DNA of 11,915 bases from Bacteroidales bacterium (GCA_012031335.1 JAAUTT010000053.1:1-11915); one strand, 5' to 3'; shown: positions 1 to 7,598, counted from the stretch's first letter. Translations and numbers: made by a program. Notes: generated by a model not told the origin, from the sequence alone.

Positions 1-16
1 GTCAGTTTGTATTTTA

Positions 17-2545
17 ATGACTTGGAAGTGGCTGATTTTTTCTATCGTTGAAGACGACAAAGAAGTCGTTTACAAATATCCGAACAAATCGAAAGCAAGC
101 ATCGCCATGTACCGTAGCGAGCAATCGGTTCAGGTTAGTGTTGAATCAGAGAAAAAAGTGTACGAATTGCCGTTAACGATTGTTAATCCTGGCGAAAACA
201 ACATGAGGGGCCGGTTTGAGTTTGTGAATGAAATATACGAGTATAAACTTAATAAAGACATTAACTTAACAACGGTTACCGACACTGTTACAACTCAACA
301 ACGTTTCGACACCGCACATTACAATTACCGCCGCGATTTTATCTATCGCTCCGCTCCATCCCTAACTGTAACAGATATTGATGGGAAAAGCCCTTTCAAA
401 GGAGACAAAAAATACAATTATGACGACCCGGTAAGTGGAAAATTAAAAGAACTCGATCTGGAAGCAAATCCTTTTCAATATCCGGTTTTTACGCAGGCTA
501 AAGAATACAAAATGTTAGTAAAACTGGAAGAAGTATATTATAACCAGGATGTATGCCCCGGCGTGAATGGTTGCCCCGGAGCAACGGAAGACCGTGTTGC
601 CGTGAACGATGGCGTACTGGAGATACAAAACCAACTGGCCATGGTTCCTGTTCCTGAACCCTTAAAAATAACCAACGGGCAAGCCGTTTACACCTTTAAT
701 GGTGGCTATCCGTCTTTAACAACCGATGCCAACTTTCCATGGCGCAGCTTCTCTGGCGTGATTAACATTACTGCTGCGCTAGATAAAAACGGTTATACCT
801 GGGAGCCTTACAATACTTCATCGGCAGCCACCATGCCTTTTGAGTTTGATAATGACAATTTCCCGCATCCTGATGATAAATATTTCCGTGGATACCTGCT
901 TGGGAATAAGACAATTAATGGCAGCGACTTTGCAACTTCCGGCCCTAAAGTGGTCAAATACATCCTTCGCGACCCTCCGGGCAGCGAATCCTTTTCATTC
1001 CTGGAAAAAGGAACCTCTATTACCAATTCGTATACCATGCATATTGGCGGTGGAGGAACCGTTGACGACAAACTGACCCTCCATGCAGGCACTACAACCC
1101 AGATCGTGCCTCCCCTTGGCGGCCCTATTACAGAAACCGGGTTTAAAAATGATTTATCCGTTGGCTTGGCAGTTTCAAATAATGGAGATAAAGAAAGCGG
1201 ATGGGAAGAAACGGTGGTTACCACCCAGAAATGGTCAACCTCAGCTTCTCCTGAATTGGCAGGGGCATCCAGTGATTTATTCCTGGGTAATTCACAAAAT
1301 TTTACCATTAGTTTAGCCGATAACATAACCATTCTGCCACTGGAATATGCAGCCGACACACTTGGGTTGCCTACCGCAGGTAATCCTGCTGGTAAACCAG
1401 GCAACCAATTTACTATCTGTAAGAAGAAACAGCTATGTGCCAATCCGGAAGGTTTCGACACCTGGTTTATGTATAATGCAGATCATATTGAAAATTACCT
1501 GATCCCTAATTTAATCAACCTCCGGAATAATTTGTTTGTTTCGGATCAACGCTATTCCAGCAATGTTGCTGCCAGTCACGATTTATTCGGCGCAAACAAC
1601 GACGATCCCCAGTGGTGCCTACATGGCGAAGTGCCTAAATCAAATACCCCTTTCTCAACCCAGCCTGAAGATTACGATGGCCCTGGCTACACCTTTACGC
1701 CTGATGATGAAGACGATAAAGATGAGATACGTAAATACAACGAGCAGATAAGGCTATGGCGCGAAGCATTAGAACGCAATGAACGCGAAAAATATAATGC
1801 TGAATTGCTACGGAATATTTCTTTCAATGCTGGTGTTGTGGCCGAATATGCTGATCAGGTTGAAACAATGAAATTTACAAAATCAACTTATGAACTGGAT
1901 ATCTCAGCATCTTTTTTATGGGAAAAAGGCTTCAGTATCAATAAAGCTGGCTTAACCAACAGTCTTTCAATTTCAGCATCCATGCAATACGGAAACTCAA
2001 AGGGAAAAACCGAGACGGAGACCACCGTTTATGGTTATGTCTTGTCCGACCCTGATAACGGCGACTACTTCTCGATAGACGTAAAAGACGCCAAAAGCGG
2101 AACCGGTCCAGTGTTCGCGATTAAAGCAGGACGAAGCATGTGCCCTTACGAAGATGAAGTCAAATTGAAATATTTCTTGCCCGGAAAATTCACCATTACC
2201 GATAGTGTTCTATTAGAGTTAAATAGCTTAGGTATGAGTTCTGACTTATATGATATCCTGGCCTGGAAAAATACCGATAAATTTGAATTAAACGAGATTT
2301 ATATCAATTACGGTATTTCGGATGAGCTAATGACAGAAATCAATGATTTTTCAGTTAAGCTTGAACAAATACGCGATCGCGTATTTACCAAGGATGTAGA
2401 TCTGACCGAAACAGTGTTAAAACATATTGATTTAACACTTGAAGATAAATATAAAGAAGACATCGAAGACTTAGCTTCAGACTATGAAGAAATTGCTGAT
2501 CATATGGGTGCCGTAGGTACTTCATCAAAAATTCTTTTTATTTAG
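17..2545 (+). CDS. Giant surface protein, N-terminal region (fragment 1 of 4)
   Basis: I do not recognise a named domain here. The formal ATG at 17 is probably not the start: it encodes no signal peptide, the frame is open to the left edge, and the frame-1 reading of bases 1-35 (SLYFNDLEVADF) looks more natural and joins at about residue 10 if one T is removed from 36-41. The first 550 residues are Gly/Asn/Thr-rich and beta-like, with two close Cys pairs (C180/C186 and C468/C474) and a segment near 1255-1300 reading SSDLFLGNSQNFTIS. An acidic stretch and a charged helix (EIRKYNEQIRLWREALERN) follow at about 1700-1790. Another beta region includes RSMCPYEDE (about 2132-2158), and a long helical tract runs at about 2318-2510. 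The arrangement resembles large Bacteroidota LamG proteins I recall, but I give no family name. The last eight or so residues (SSKILFI) precede a frame change, so TAG 2543-2545 is probably artificial. Confidence 0.75.
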   Translation: MTWKWLIFSIVEDDKEVVYKYPNKSKASIAMYRSEQSVQVSVESEKKVYELPLTIVNPGENNMRGRFEFVNEIYEYKLNKDINLTTVTDTVTTQQRFDTAHYNYRRDFIYRSAPSLTVTDIDGKSPFKGDKKYNYDDPVSGKLKELDLEANPFQYPVFTQAKEYKMLVKLEEVYYNQDVCPGVNGCPGATEDRVAVNDGVLEIQNQLAMVPVPEPLKITNGQAVYTFNGGYPSLTTDANFPWRSFSGVINITAALDKNGYTWEPYNTSSAATMPFEFDNDNFPHPDDKYFRGYLLGNKTINGSDFATSGPKVVKYILRDPPGSESFSFLEKGTSITNSYTMHIGGGGTVDDKLTLHAGTTTQIVPPLGGPITETGFKNDLSVGLAVSNNGDKESGWEETVVTTQKWSTSASPELAGASSDLFLGNSQNFTISLADNITILPLEYAADTLGLPTAGNPAGKPGNQFTICKKKQLCANPEGFDTWFMYNADHIENYLIPNLINLRNNLFVSDQRYSSNVAASHDLFGANNDDPQWCLHGEVPKSNTPFSTQPEDYDGPGYTFTPDDEDDKDEIRKYNEQIRLWREALERNEREKYNAELLRNISFNAGVVAEYADQVETMKFTKSTYELDISASFLWEKGFSINKAGLTNSLSISASMQYGNSKGKTETETTVYGYVLSDPDNGDYFSIDVKDAKSGTGPVFAIKAGRSMCPYEDEVKLKYFLPGKFTITDSVLLELNSLGMSSDLYDILAWKNTDKFELNEIYINYGISDELMTEINDFSVKLEQIRDRVFTKDVDLTETVLKHIDLTLEDKYKEDIEDLASDYEEIADHMGAVGTSSKILFI
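36..41 (+). other. Probable frameshift site 1 (T6 run)
   Basis: With five Ts instead of six, bases 1-35 in frame 1 (VSLYFNDLEVAD) run straight into FSIVEDDKEVV of the following frame. As given, frame 1 stops at TGA 49-51. Confidence 0.6.
2527..2539 (+). other. Probable frameshift site 2 (A5 or T5 run)
   Basis: Removing one A from 2527-2531 or one T from 2535-2539 joins ...AVGTSSK to FFLFSEDKRDSLKAEYYL and leads on without a stop to the formal GTG at 2691. The peptide across the join is well formed and helical, so the 145 bases between the two listed ORFs are coding, not intergenic. Confidence 0.8.
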
Positions 2546-2690
2546 CGAAGATAAGCGGGACTCGCTCAAGGCAGAGTACTACCTGTATTTATCCCACATT
2601 CTTGATAAATCCGTTGAAATCGATTCCAACAAGATAGGCAAAATAAACCTGGGTGAAGCCACTATCCGGCGCGAAATACCGGTTGCTTCG

Positions 2691-5471
2691 GTGTCACCGG
2701 CCGTAATATACAATGTGCCCGATGACAATAAGGCCTACTTCACCGCCCAGTTTGGCAACAATAGCGCCTCGGGCGATGCGATGTGGTACAAAGCCAGGGT
2801 ACTTGAAGAAACAAACCCCGATGGTGCTGTTCTCTTGATTGACGGAGAAGATGTCAACCGTACATACGAAATAAAGGCAGGAGAATTTATTAATAAAACC
2901 ATCTCTGTCGAAATGGGCAAACCCGATGTTTATGATTACGAAAACCTTCAAATAGCGCTCTATTCGCCTTGTGAGTGGGATTTCCATACCAATGGCATGG
3001 CTATGCCGGCTGAAGCCATCGATACCGTCACATTCTCGGTTCATTTTGTTCCCTCTTGCACGGATGTGGATGTTGTGATGCCTAATGAAATGTTTGTGGT
3101 AAACAGCAGGGACGAAAACCTTGTAGAAGGGGTCAAAGAAACAAAAAGTCCCAATAATGATGTCTGGCTACGACTTAAACAACAATATTTTGAAAAAGTT
3201 ACTTTCCAGTACAAATTTAGTGCAGAACCAGAGTGGACCAGCACCACGCCGTTTTATGTGAACCCAGCAGACGATGAACAGGAAATTCCGGGCGCTTTTA
3301 CAGCCCTAGAATGGAATTTGTCTGGTTATCCTGATGGGCAATACATGATGAGGGCAAAAACAGGGTGTGGAACCTCACCTGAAGGCACTGAAATTTTCGA
3401 CCTTTCAGAAGTATGGACTGGTACGGTAGATCGTAAACCTCCAAAAGTGTTCGGATCACCGCAACCTGCAGATGGTATTCTTTCACCAGACGATGATATT
3501 ATAATTGAATTTAACGAAACCATATTTGGCGGGAAACTTTCAAAAATCGAGAATTTCGATATAAGAGGTATTCTTAATGGAACAGAAATACGCCACGATG
3601 TCAGTGTGAAATTTGATGATGATGCTAATATGTTCGTAAGAATTCCCGATGGGATAAATTTATCCGACAAGTCCTTCACCGTAGAATTTTGGATGAAACC
3701 TGCACGTGCCATGTATAAAGAATGTTTGTTTGCCCAAAGCACAAATCCTAAAGATGCCATTTGTATTGGCCTAACAAACTCGGGCACGCTGGAGATGCAG
3801 GTAGCAAACCAAACCGTTGAATTTGAAAGTTATTCTGTGACCGATTACCTGGAATCCTGGAACCATTATGCGTTCATCTTCGACAATGTAAGGAAAGAAG
3901 CCATTTTAATGATAGACGGGATACCACAGATAAGTGAACCAATAAATGCAGCCTACGGCGCATTTGGTGACACTTACATTGGAAAGTCAATGTTTGGGAA
4001 CGGGAACCCCTTCAAAGGCAACATACACGAGTTACGCATTTGGGAACGTGCTCGCACAGCAGGAAAAATATATGAAAACATGCTGATAACGTTAAGCGGA
4101 AAAGAAACAGCGTTGCTTGGTTATTGGCCTTTAGACGATGCTGACGGAACCCTCGCGGCAGAGAAAGTCCACAAACGAAACGCCACGGTAACCGGGTTAT
4201 GGGAAATACTCCCAGCAGGTTATGCATGTTCGTTAACTGGCAATGCCGATGGGTTGATAAACGTCCCCTTTAGTGATGTTGCATTTACTCCGGAGCAGGA
4301 TTTTACAATTGAAATGTGGTTCAAGGGCCTGGGTGGGGCAAACCAATGCCTGCTCTCCAATGGGCATGGGGATCAGAATGATGTAACCCTTTACTATATC
4401 AGCATGGAAAGCTTGGACAAGATTGTTAGGGTAATGCCCCTCGAAGATTCCATTGATATATTGCTTGCACCCATGCTAAACAGGATATTTAGCGACCAAG
4501 TTGGGTTTATAAATGAAGTTGGGTTATATATTGGTTCAGACAGGGCATTGCAATATGAAGAGCAGATACTGAGATTTGCTAAAATATTGCCAACATACTG
4601 GTGTATAAATACCGATTCAAACGGCTATCTTCAGATAAGCAACAATGGTAAACGGGTAATCGTGCCTGAGAATTATTTCGACAATACTTGGCATCACCTT
4701 GCTTTGGTTGTACAACGCGTTGGCAATACCAGAATATTGGTTGACGGCGAACTAAAACTCTCTGAGCCAAGCACTGATTGGTCTGGGTTTGGAGGTGCAC
4801 GATTATTTATCGGGGCACGCGGTTTATACGATCTTAATTCTGCAAGCTACTTCTTCGATCAGCATTTTGATGGAGAAATTGATGAAGTGAGAATGTGGTC
4901 GACCGTATTAAAACAAACGCAGGTACAACGGAACCGCAAGATGCGCCTTGACGGCAACGAACTTGGACTGGTTGCCTATTGGCCTTTCGAAAGTTATGAA
5001 GAGGTAATGGGCGTGCCTTTAATATACGGCATTTTTGACGATGTGATGAGCGACAGGGCAGAAACTGTCGGTGCTACCGTGTTTACACAAAATACAGAGG
5101 TTCCTAATGTTCGCATGAAACGTCCGAGCTCTAAAGTCGATTTTGATTTTGTGTATAAAAATGATCAGGTTGCCTTTGTGATAAACGAGCCTATCGCGAA
5201 AATTGAGAATTGTATCCTTGATATTACAGTTCAGAACGTTCAGGATATGTACGGCAATAAAATGAGCTCACCTGCAACCTGGAGCGCATATATTGACATG
5301 AACCAGGTGAAATGGGACAACAACAAATTGAACTCGAAAAGGAAATATACGGACTCCTTAGTTTTAGAGCTAAAGTGGTTAACAGCAGCGGACTGCAACA
5401 AAATTTCTCTATTGAGAATTTACCGGGCTGGCTCACAGCTTCGCCTGGCGAGGGTACCTTGTCTCCATTAA
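2691..5471 (+). CDS. Giant surface protein, Ig-like and double LamG region (fragment 2 of 4)
   Basis: The GTG at 2691 is only the first formal start; coding continues from about 2532. Residues 250-300 (numbered from 2691) have a Big_5/SbsA-like Ig pattern (GSPQPADGILSPDDDIIIEF). A first LamG/concanavalin-type jellyroll spans residues 303-483, with the usual landmarks: FTVEFWMKP, SWNHYAFIFD, MIDG, GNIHELRIWERAR and a closing LLGYWPLDD. A second spans 519-770: FTIEMWFKG, NTWHHLALVV, LVDGELK, GEIDEVRMWS, GLVAYWPFES. Copy two carries about 80 extra residues (562-640) between its early strands. LamG domains bind glycans or proteins in known families; the ligand here cannot be read. After residue 879 (AAA 5325-5327) the frame changes, and the remaining tail to 5471 is out of frame and not meaningful. 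Confidence 0.85.
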   Translation: MSPAVIYNVPDDNKAYFTAQFGNNSASGDAMWYKARVLEETNPDGAVLLIDGEDVNRTYEIKAGEFINKTISVEMGKPDVYDYENLQIALYSPCEWDFHTNGMAMPAEAIDTVTFSVHFVPSCTDVDVVMPNEMFVVNSRDENLVEGVKETKSPNNDVWLRLKQQYFEKVTFQYKFSAEPEWTSTTPFYVNPADDEQEIPGAFTALEWNLSGYPDGQYMMRAKTGCGTSPEGTEIFDLSEVWTGTVDRKPPKVFGSPQPADGILSPDDDIIIEFNETIFGGKLSKIENFDIRGILNGTEIRHDVSVKFDDDANMFVRIPDGINLSDKSFTVEFWMKPARAMYKECLFAQSTNPKDAICIGLTNSGTLEMQVANQTVEFESYSVTDYLESWNHYAFIFDNVRKEAILMIDGIPQISEPINAAYGAFGDTYIGKSMFGNGNPFKGNIHELRIWERARTAGKIYENMLITLSGKETALLGYWPLDDADGTLAAEKVHKRNATVTGLWEILPAGYACSLTGNADGLINVPFSDVAFTPEQDFTIEMWFKGLGGANQCLLSNGHGDQNDVTLYYISMESLDKIVRVMPLEDSIDILLAPMLNRIFSDQVGFINEVGLYIGSDRALQYEEQILRFAKILPTYWCINTDSNGYLQISNNGKRVIVPENYFDNTWHHLALVVQRVGNTRILVDGELKLSEPSTDWSGFGGARLFIGARGLYDLNSASYFFDQHFDGEIDEVRMWSTVLKQTQVQRNRKMRLDGNELGLVAYWPFESYEEVMGVPLIYGIFDDVMSDRAETVGATVFTQNTEVPNVRMKRPSSKVDFDFVYKNDQVAFVINEPIAKIENCILDITVQNVQDMYGNKMSSPATWSAYIDMNQVKWDNNKLNSKRKYTDSLVLELKWLTAADCNKISLLRIYRAGSQLRLARVPCLH
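3438..3590 (+). other. Big_5/SbsA-like Ig segment
   Basis: Residues 250-300 of fragment 2 show PPKVFGSPQPADGILSPDDD followed by IIIEFNETIF and FDIRGILNGTE. This is the opening of an SbsA-like Ig domain that commonly precedes LamG in Bacteroidota surface proteins. A second stretch after LamG 2 (about 5131-5300, ending MYGNKMSSPATWSAYI) has the look of the closing strands of a similar fold. Confidence 0.55.
3597..4139 (+). other. LamG/jellyroll domain 1
   Basis: About 180 residues with the family landmarks FTVEFWMKP, WNHYAFIFD, MIDGIPQIS, YIGKSMFG, GNIHELRIWERAR and GYWPLDD. A compact, normal-length copy. Confidence 0.85.
4245..5000 (+). other. LamG/jellyroll domain 2 with internal insertion
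   Basis: About 250 residues, bounded by FTIEMWFKG and GLVAYWPFES. The core LamG landmarks are present, but roughly 80 residues (4374-4610; includes SMESLDKIVRVMPLEDSID and ALQYEEQILRFAKIL) lie between the LLSN strand and the NGYLQIS strand. No such segment is seen in copy 1. Confidence 0.75.
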
Positions 5472-6616
5472 CTGAACAGGAAATAATATTTACCATAGAT
5501 GAAGGGACCAATGTTGGGCAATACAGCCAAAACATACATTTACAAACCGATTTTGATTATGACGAAAAATTGATGGTGAACATTAGGATCACCAAAGCCC
5601 TCCCACCAGATTGGCAAGTAAATCCCGGAGATTTTGAACATTCGATGAACGTCATCGGCATGGTTACCATCAACAATGTAATATCTACCGATAAATATGA
5701 TAAGGTGGCAGCCTTTGTAAACGGTAAATGCCGAGGAATAGCAAATTTAAAGTACATAAAAGAATATGATATTTACCAGGCATTCATTGATATTTACAGT
5801 AACCAGGCAGCAGGTGAATATTTTGAGCTTCATTTATGGGATGCCAGCGACGGCAGGGAATTCAGAATGGTGAAAGCGGATGGCTTAATAGAGGCGCCGG
5901 TACAATTTAACGGTTTGTACGAGTTTGTCGATAACACAATTTATGGTTCACCCTCAGCACCCGTCAATTTTGATGCGAACAACACCATTATCCAGAAAAT
6001 ACCATTAACGGCAGGATGGAATTGGAAGTCGTTCAACCTTACCATGGACAAGAACAAACCATTAACCTATCAACTCGAAGGACTTGACTCGGAACGTGGC
6101 GATATGGTAAAGGGTTTAACAAATTATTCTGAGTACAGTTCATACTGGATTGGTACATTAAACTATTTAGAACCAGAAAACATGTACATGTTCAAAATAT
6201 CAAAAGATGATACGTTGAAGGTTTCTGGTATGCCCGTTAACCCGCTAACAACACCCATTGATATCGTTCAGGGATGGAACTGGATTGGCTACACCCCACA
6301 GGTAAATATCAGCATCAACGATGCCCTGGGCAGGTTTGCGCCAAATCATGGAGACTTGTTAAAATCGCAGTTTGCATTCGCCATGTACGATAATTTAATG
6401 GGATGGGTGGGCACACTTACCTACCTAAAACCAAACGAAGGGTATAAATACAAGTATATCCCTCAGGGCAGTGCACCCCTCTTACAACAATTGGTTTATC
6501 CGTTAGAGGGCACGGTGTTAAAATCAGGTAAACTGTATGGAGAATACAGGGAAACACCTTCAGTTCCCTTCTTACAGCAAATTTCAGGACAATATGCCAT
6601 TGATCGCCATCATTGA
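5312..6616 (+). CDS. Giant surface protein, BACON-like, CRG module and GWNW repeats (fragment 3 of 4)
   Basis: The ATG at 5312 is formal only. The true join is at 5325-5327, where one added A gives KWDNNKIELEKEIYGLLSF. Residues 8-94 resemble a BACON domain (NFSIENLPGWLTASPGEGTL, then EIIFTID). Residues 100-220 form the module with YDKVAAFVNGKCRGIA, which recurs later in this gene and in the next gene. Residues 228-306 and 316-384 are two repeats starting GWNWKSFNL and GWNWIGYTP; each contains a W-x-GTL-x-YL-x-P motif. After CCC 6566-6568 the frame is wrong, and the tail ending at 6616 is spurious. All of this is extracellular beta structure typical of the C-terminal half of T9SS cargo; no catalytic residues are visible. 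Confidence 0.8.
   Translation: MGQQQIELEKEIYGLLSFRAKVVNSSGLQQNFSIENLPGWLTASPGEGTLSPLTEQEIIFTIDEGTNVGQYSQNIHLQTDFDYDEKLMVNIRITKALPPDWQVNPGDFEHSMNVIGMVTINNVISTDKYDKVAAFVNGKCRGIANLKYIKEYDIYQAFIDIYSNQAAGEYFELHLWDASDGREFRMVKADGLIEAPVQFNGLYEFVDNTIYGSPSAPVNFDANNTIIQKIPLTAGWNWKSFNLTMDKNKPLTYQLEGLDSERGDMVKGLTNYSEYSSYWIGTLNYLEPENMYMFKISKDDTLKVSGMPVNPLTTPIDIVQGWNWIGYTPQVNISINDALGRFAPNHGDLLKSQFAFAMYDNLMGWVGTLTYLKPNEGYKYKYIPQGSAPLLQQLVYPLEGTVLKSGKLYGEYRETPSVPFLQQISGQYAIDRHH
5325..5327 (+). other. Probable frameshift site 3 (A3, one A missing)
   Basis: Adding one A to AAA 5325-5327 turns NNKLNSKRKYTD into NNKIELEKEIYGLLSF, continuous with the BACON-like domain. The two frames overlap for 160 bases, and only one is sensible on each side of this point. 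Confidence 0.8.
5609..5971 (+). repeat. AAFV...CRG module, copy A
   Basis: About 120 residues from DWQVNPGDFEHSM to YGSPSAPVNF. Core: DKVAAFVNGKCRGIA, then a second half YQAFIDIYSN and FELHLWDASDG, closing with a YG-x-P/ST-x-P turn. It aligns by eye with 6579-6872 and 7268-7598. Confidence 0.7.
5993..6463 (+). repeat. Two tandem GWNW repeats
   Basis: Unit 1 (5993-6229) and unit 2 (6257-6463) each open with GWNW and contain a later aromatic-W-x-GTL stretch: YWIGTLNYLEPE versus GWVGTLTYLKPN. They are diverged protein repeats of about 70-80 residues, not DNA-level duplications. Such GWNW units occur before the sorting domain in other T9SS cargo; their function is not known to me. Confidence 0.7.
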
Positions 6617-7154
6617 TATTCCATCAGATAAACAAAGTGAGAAAGATGAACTGTTCGTTTACACTGACCAGGGGATAAGGGGCACCGGTTCGCCAATAAG
6701 ACTTGAAGATGGAAGACTGATGTACTTTGTGTCAATTTACGGAAACCAGGTAGCAGATACTTTATCTCTGCAATTCAAAAGTCATAACGGGCAGATGATA
6801 AATGTTTACGAGAAACTGAGCTACAGCTCTTTCAATATCATAGGTAGCACAAGCAATCCTAAAATTCTCACACTTGATGCCGATGGGTTGCCTAACGTTA
6901 TAGAAACAATATGGTATGTCATTTATCCAAATCCATTTAAAGATCAGTTGCAGTTTGAGCTCTCGCTCCCTGAAGTACAGGAAGTTGAAATTGAGTTATT
7001 GAACGTAATTGGTAAACCTGTTACAGATAAGACAAAACTGAATGGCACCACGATAAAAACAATGATAAATACATCTGGTTTAAAATCCGGAATATATATT
7101 GTAAAACTAACCATTGGCGGTAATGCGCTTTACGAGAAATTAATAAAAGAATAA
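6537..7154 (+). CDS. Giant surface protein, second module copy and T9SS type A sorting domain (fragment 4 of 4)
   Basis: The ATG at 6537 is formal; the real join is at 6566-6568, where one C fewer gives TPSVPSYSKFQDNMPLIAII. Residues 15-112 are a diverged module copy: DELFVYTDQGIRGTG replaces the AAFV...CRG core and has lost the Cys, followed by LMYFVSIYGNQ and IIGSTSNP. Residues 128-205 are a type A sorting domain (Por secretion tail): VIYPNPFKDQLQFEL, VEIELLNVIGKPV, SGLKSGIYIVKL and the terminal YEKLIKE. In studied systems this domain directs translocation by T9SS, is removed, and the cargo is released or attached to lipid. The stop TAA 7152-7154 lies 29 bases before the next gene. Confidence 0.88.
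   Translation: MENTGKHLQFPSYSKFQDNMPLIAIIDIPSDKQSEKDELFVYTDQGIRGTGSPIRLEDGRLMYFVSIYGNQVADTLSLQFKSHNGQMINVYEKLSYSSFNIIGSTSNPKILTLDADGLPNVIETIWYVIYPNPFKDQLQFELSLPEVQEVEIELLNVIGKPVTDKTKLNGTTIKTMINTSGLKSGIYIVKLTIGGNALYEKLIKE
6566..6568 (+). other. Probable frameshift site 4 (C3, one C extra)
   Basis: Dropping one C gives ETPSVPSYSKFQDNMPLIA, joining fragment 3 to fragment 4. The exact position within about 6560-6600 is less certain than at the other sites. Confidence 0.65.
6579..6872 (+). repeat. AAFV...CRG module, copy B (diverged)
   Basis: About 98 residues from KFQDNMPLIAIIDI to STSNPKIL. The conserved turn RG and the second-half pattern (FVSIYGNQ, LSLQFKSHNG) remain; the Cys before RG is Ile. 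Confidence 0.55.
6918..7151 (+). other. T9SS type A C-terminal sorting domain
   Basis: About 78 residues with the YPNPF opening, a central LLNVIGK strand and the GIYIVKL...KLIKE ending typical of the type A Por secretion tail. Confidence 0.88.
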
Positions 7155-7183
7155 GATTTAACCTGATTTATAAAAAGCGATTT

Positions 7184-7426
7184 ATGAGAAGATTAGTTTT
7201 TTGCCTATTGGCATGCTTAGTAACCGCACTTGCGCACTCAAATGAGGCAAATCCGCAAGATCCAGCCACATGGATGGCCACAGCCAATAATTATCAATAT
7301 TCCATGACCATTACCACAGCATTGGTTTTTGACATGGAACGAATCCAGGGATGTGACAGACAAAATTGCGGCTTTTGTTGGCAACGACTGCCGGGGTGTG
7401 GCCCAGCCTATTACCTATGTGCCTGA
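7184..7426 (+). CDS. Type B surface protein, signal peptide and module start (fragment 1 of 3)
   Basis: The ATG start is credible: it encodes MRRLVFCLLACLVTALAHS, a charged N-terminus, hydrophobic core and likely cleavage after about residue 18. It follows the previous stop by 29 bases of A/T-rich DNA (ATAAAAAGCGATTT before ATG) with no clear Shine-Dalgarno, as is usual in Bacteroidota. The mature chain begins NEANPQDPATWMATANNYQYSM, the opening of the AAFV...CRG module. After the T-run at 7326-7330 the frame is wrong, so the Cys-rich tail to TGA 7426 is not expected to be real. Confidence 0.75.
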   Translation: MRRLVFCLLACLVTALAHSNEANPQDPATWMATANNYQYSMTITTALVFDMERIQGCDRQNCGFCWQRLPGCGPAYYLCA

Positions 7427-7598
7427 ATCTGACAGGTACCTGGCCCATTTGCTGGTCTACAGCAATAGTGTGTCAGGCGATACCGTAACTTTATACATGT
7501 ACGACAAAAGCAAATCGGAAATGGTTGAGGTAGCAGAAAAGCTGATTTTTGCATCCAACGCAACGTACGGGAGCACTGAAGATCCCTACTTGTCCATA
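7268..7598 (+). repeat. AAFV...CRG module, copy C
   Basis: About 110 residues after frame repair, from TWMATANNYQYSM to STEDPYLSI. Core DKIAAFVGNDCRGVAQ, second half YLAHLLVYSN and VTLYMYDKSKS, closing YGSTEDP. It is closest to copy A (5609-5971). Confidence 0.7.
7326..7330 (+). other. Probable frameshift site 5 (T5 run)
   Basis: Four Ts instead of five gives TTALVLTWNESRDVTDKIAA, which aligns with the module copy at 5609-5971. As given, the first frame leaves the domain pattern at once. Confidence 0.8.

Larger units (their letters stand above)
1..7154 (+). pseudogene. Giant multidomain T9SS type A surface protein, 5'-partial, frameshifted (reconstruction)
   Basis: Four reading-frame pieces join into one gene of roughly 2,380 codons within the window, with the N-terminus missing to the left. 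Domain order: beta-rich N-terminal region, helical segments, Big_5-like Ig strand set, two LamG/jellyroll domains, BACON-like domain, AAFV...CRG module, two GWNW repeats, a second module copy, type A sorting domain. The frame changes are at the T-run 36-41 (one T too many), the A-run 2527-2531 or T-run 2535-2539 (one base too many), AAA 5325-5327 (one A too few) and CCC 6566-6568 (one C too many). Each single-base repair restores continuous protein-like sequence. Both signs of error in short homopolymers and no other stops argue for sequencing error rather than decay. The protein is expected to be exported by Sec, cross the outer membrane by T9SS and be anchored at the surface. Ligand and role are unknown; LamG domains suggest carbohydrate or protein binding. 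Confidence 0.8.

Noticed and set aside
17..19. ATG at 17 as the true start of the giant gene
   Set aside because: No signal peptide follows, which a T9SS cargo needs; the frame is open to the edge; and bases 1-35 in another frame read as better protein.
808..1461. Minus-strand open frame of 217 codons inside the giant gene
   Set aside because: It lies wholly opposite well-formed coding sequence, has Pro/Ser-rich low-information content, no export signal or family motif, and is a by-product of the codon usage of the plus strand.
2527..2539. Programmed ribosomal frameshifting
   Set aside because: The sites are several, differ in sequence and direction, and lack a shared slippery heptamer plus downstream structure. 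Error in homopolymers explains them more simply.
7374..7426. Cys-rich tail of the 7184-7426 frame (CDRQNCGFCWQRLPGC region) as a metal-binding motif
   Set aside because: It is read after the frame change at 7326-7330. In the repaired frame the same bases encode the conserved AAFVGNDCRG core.
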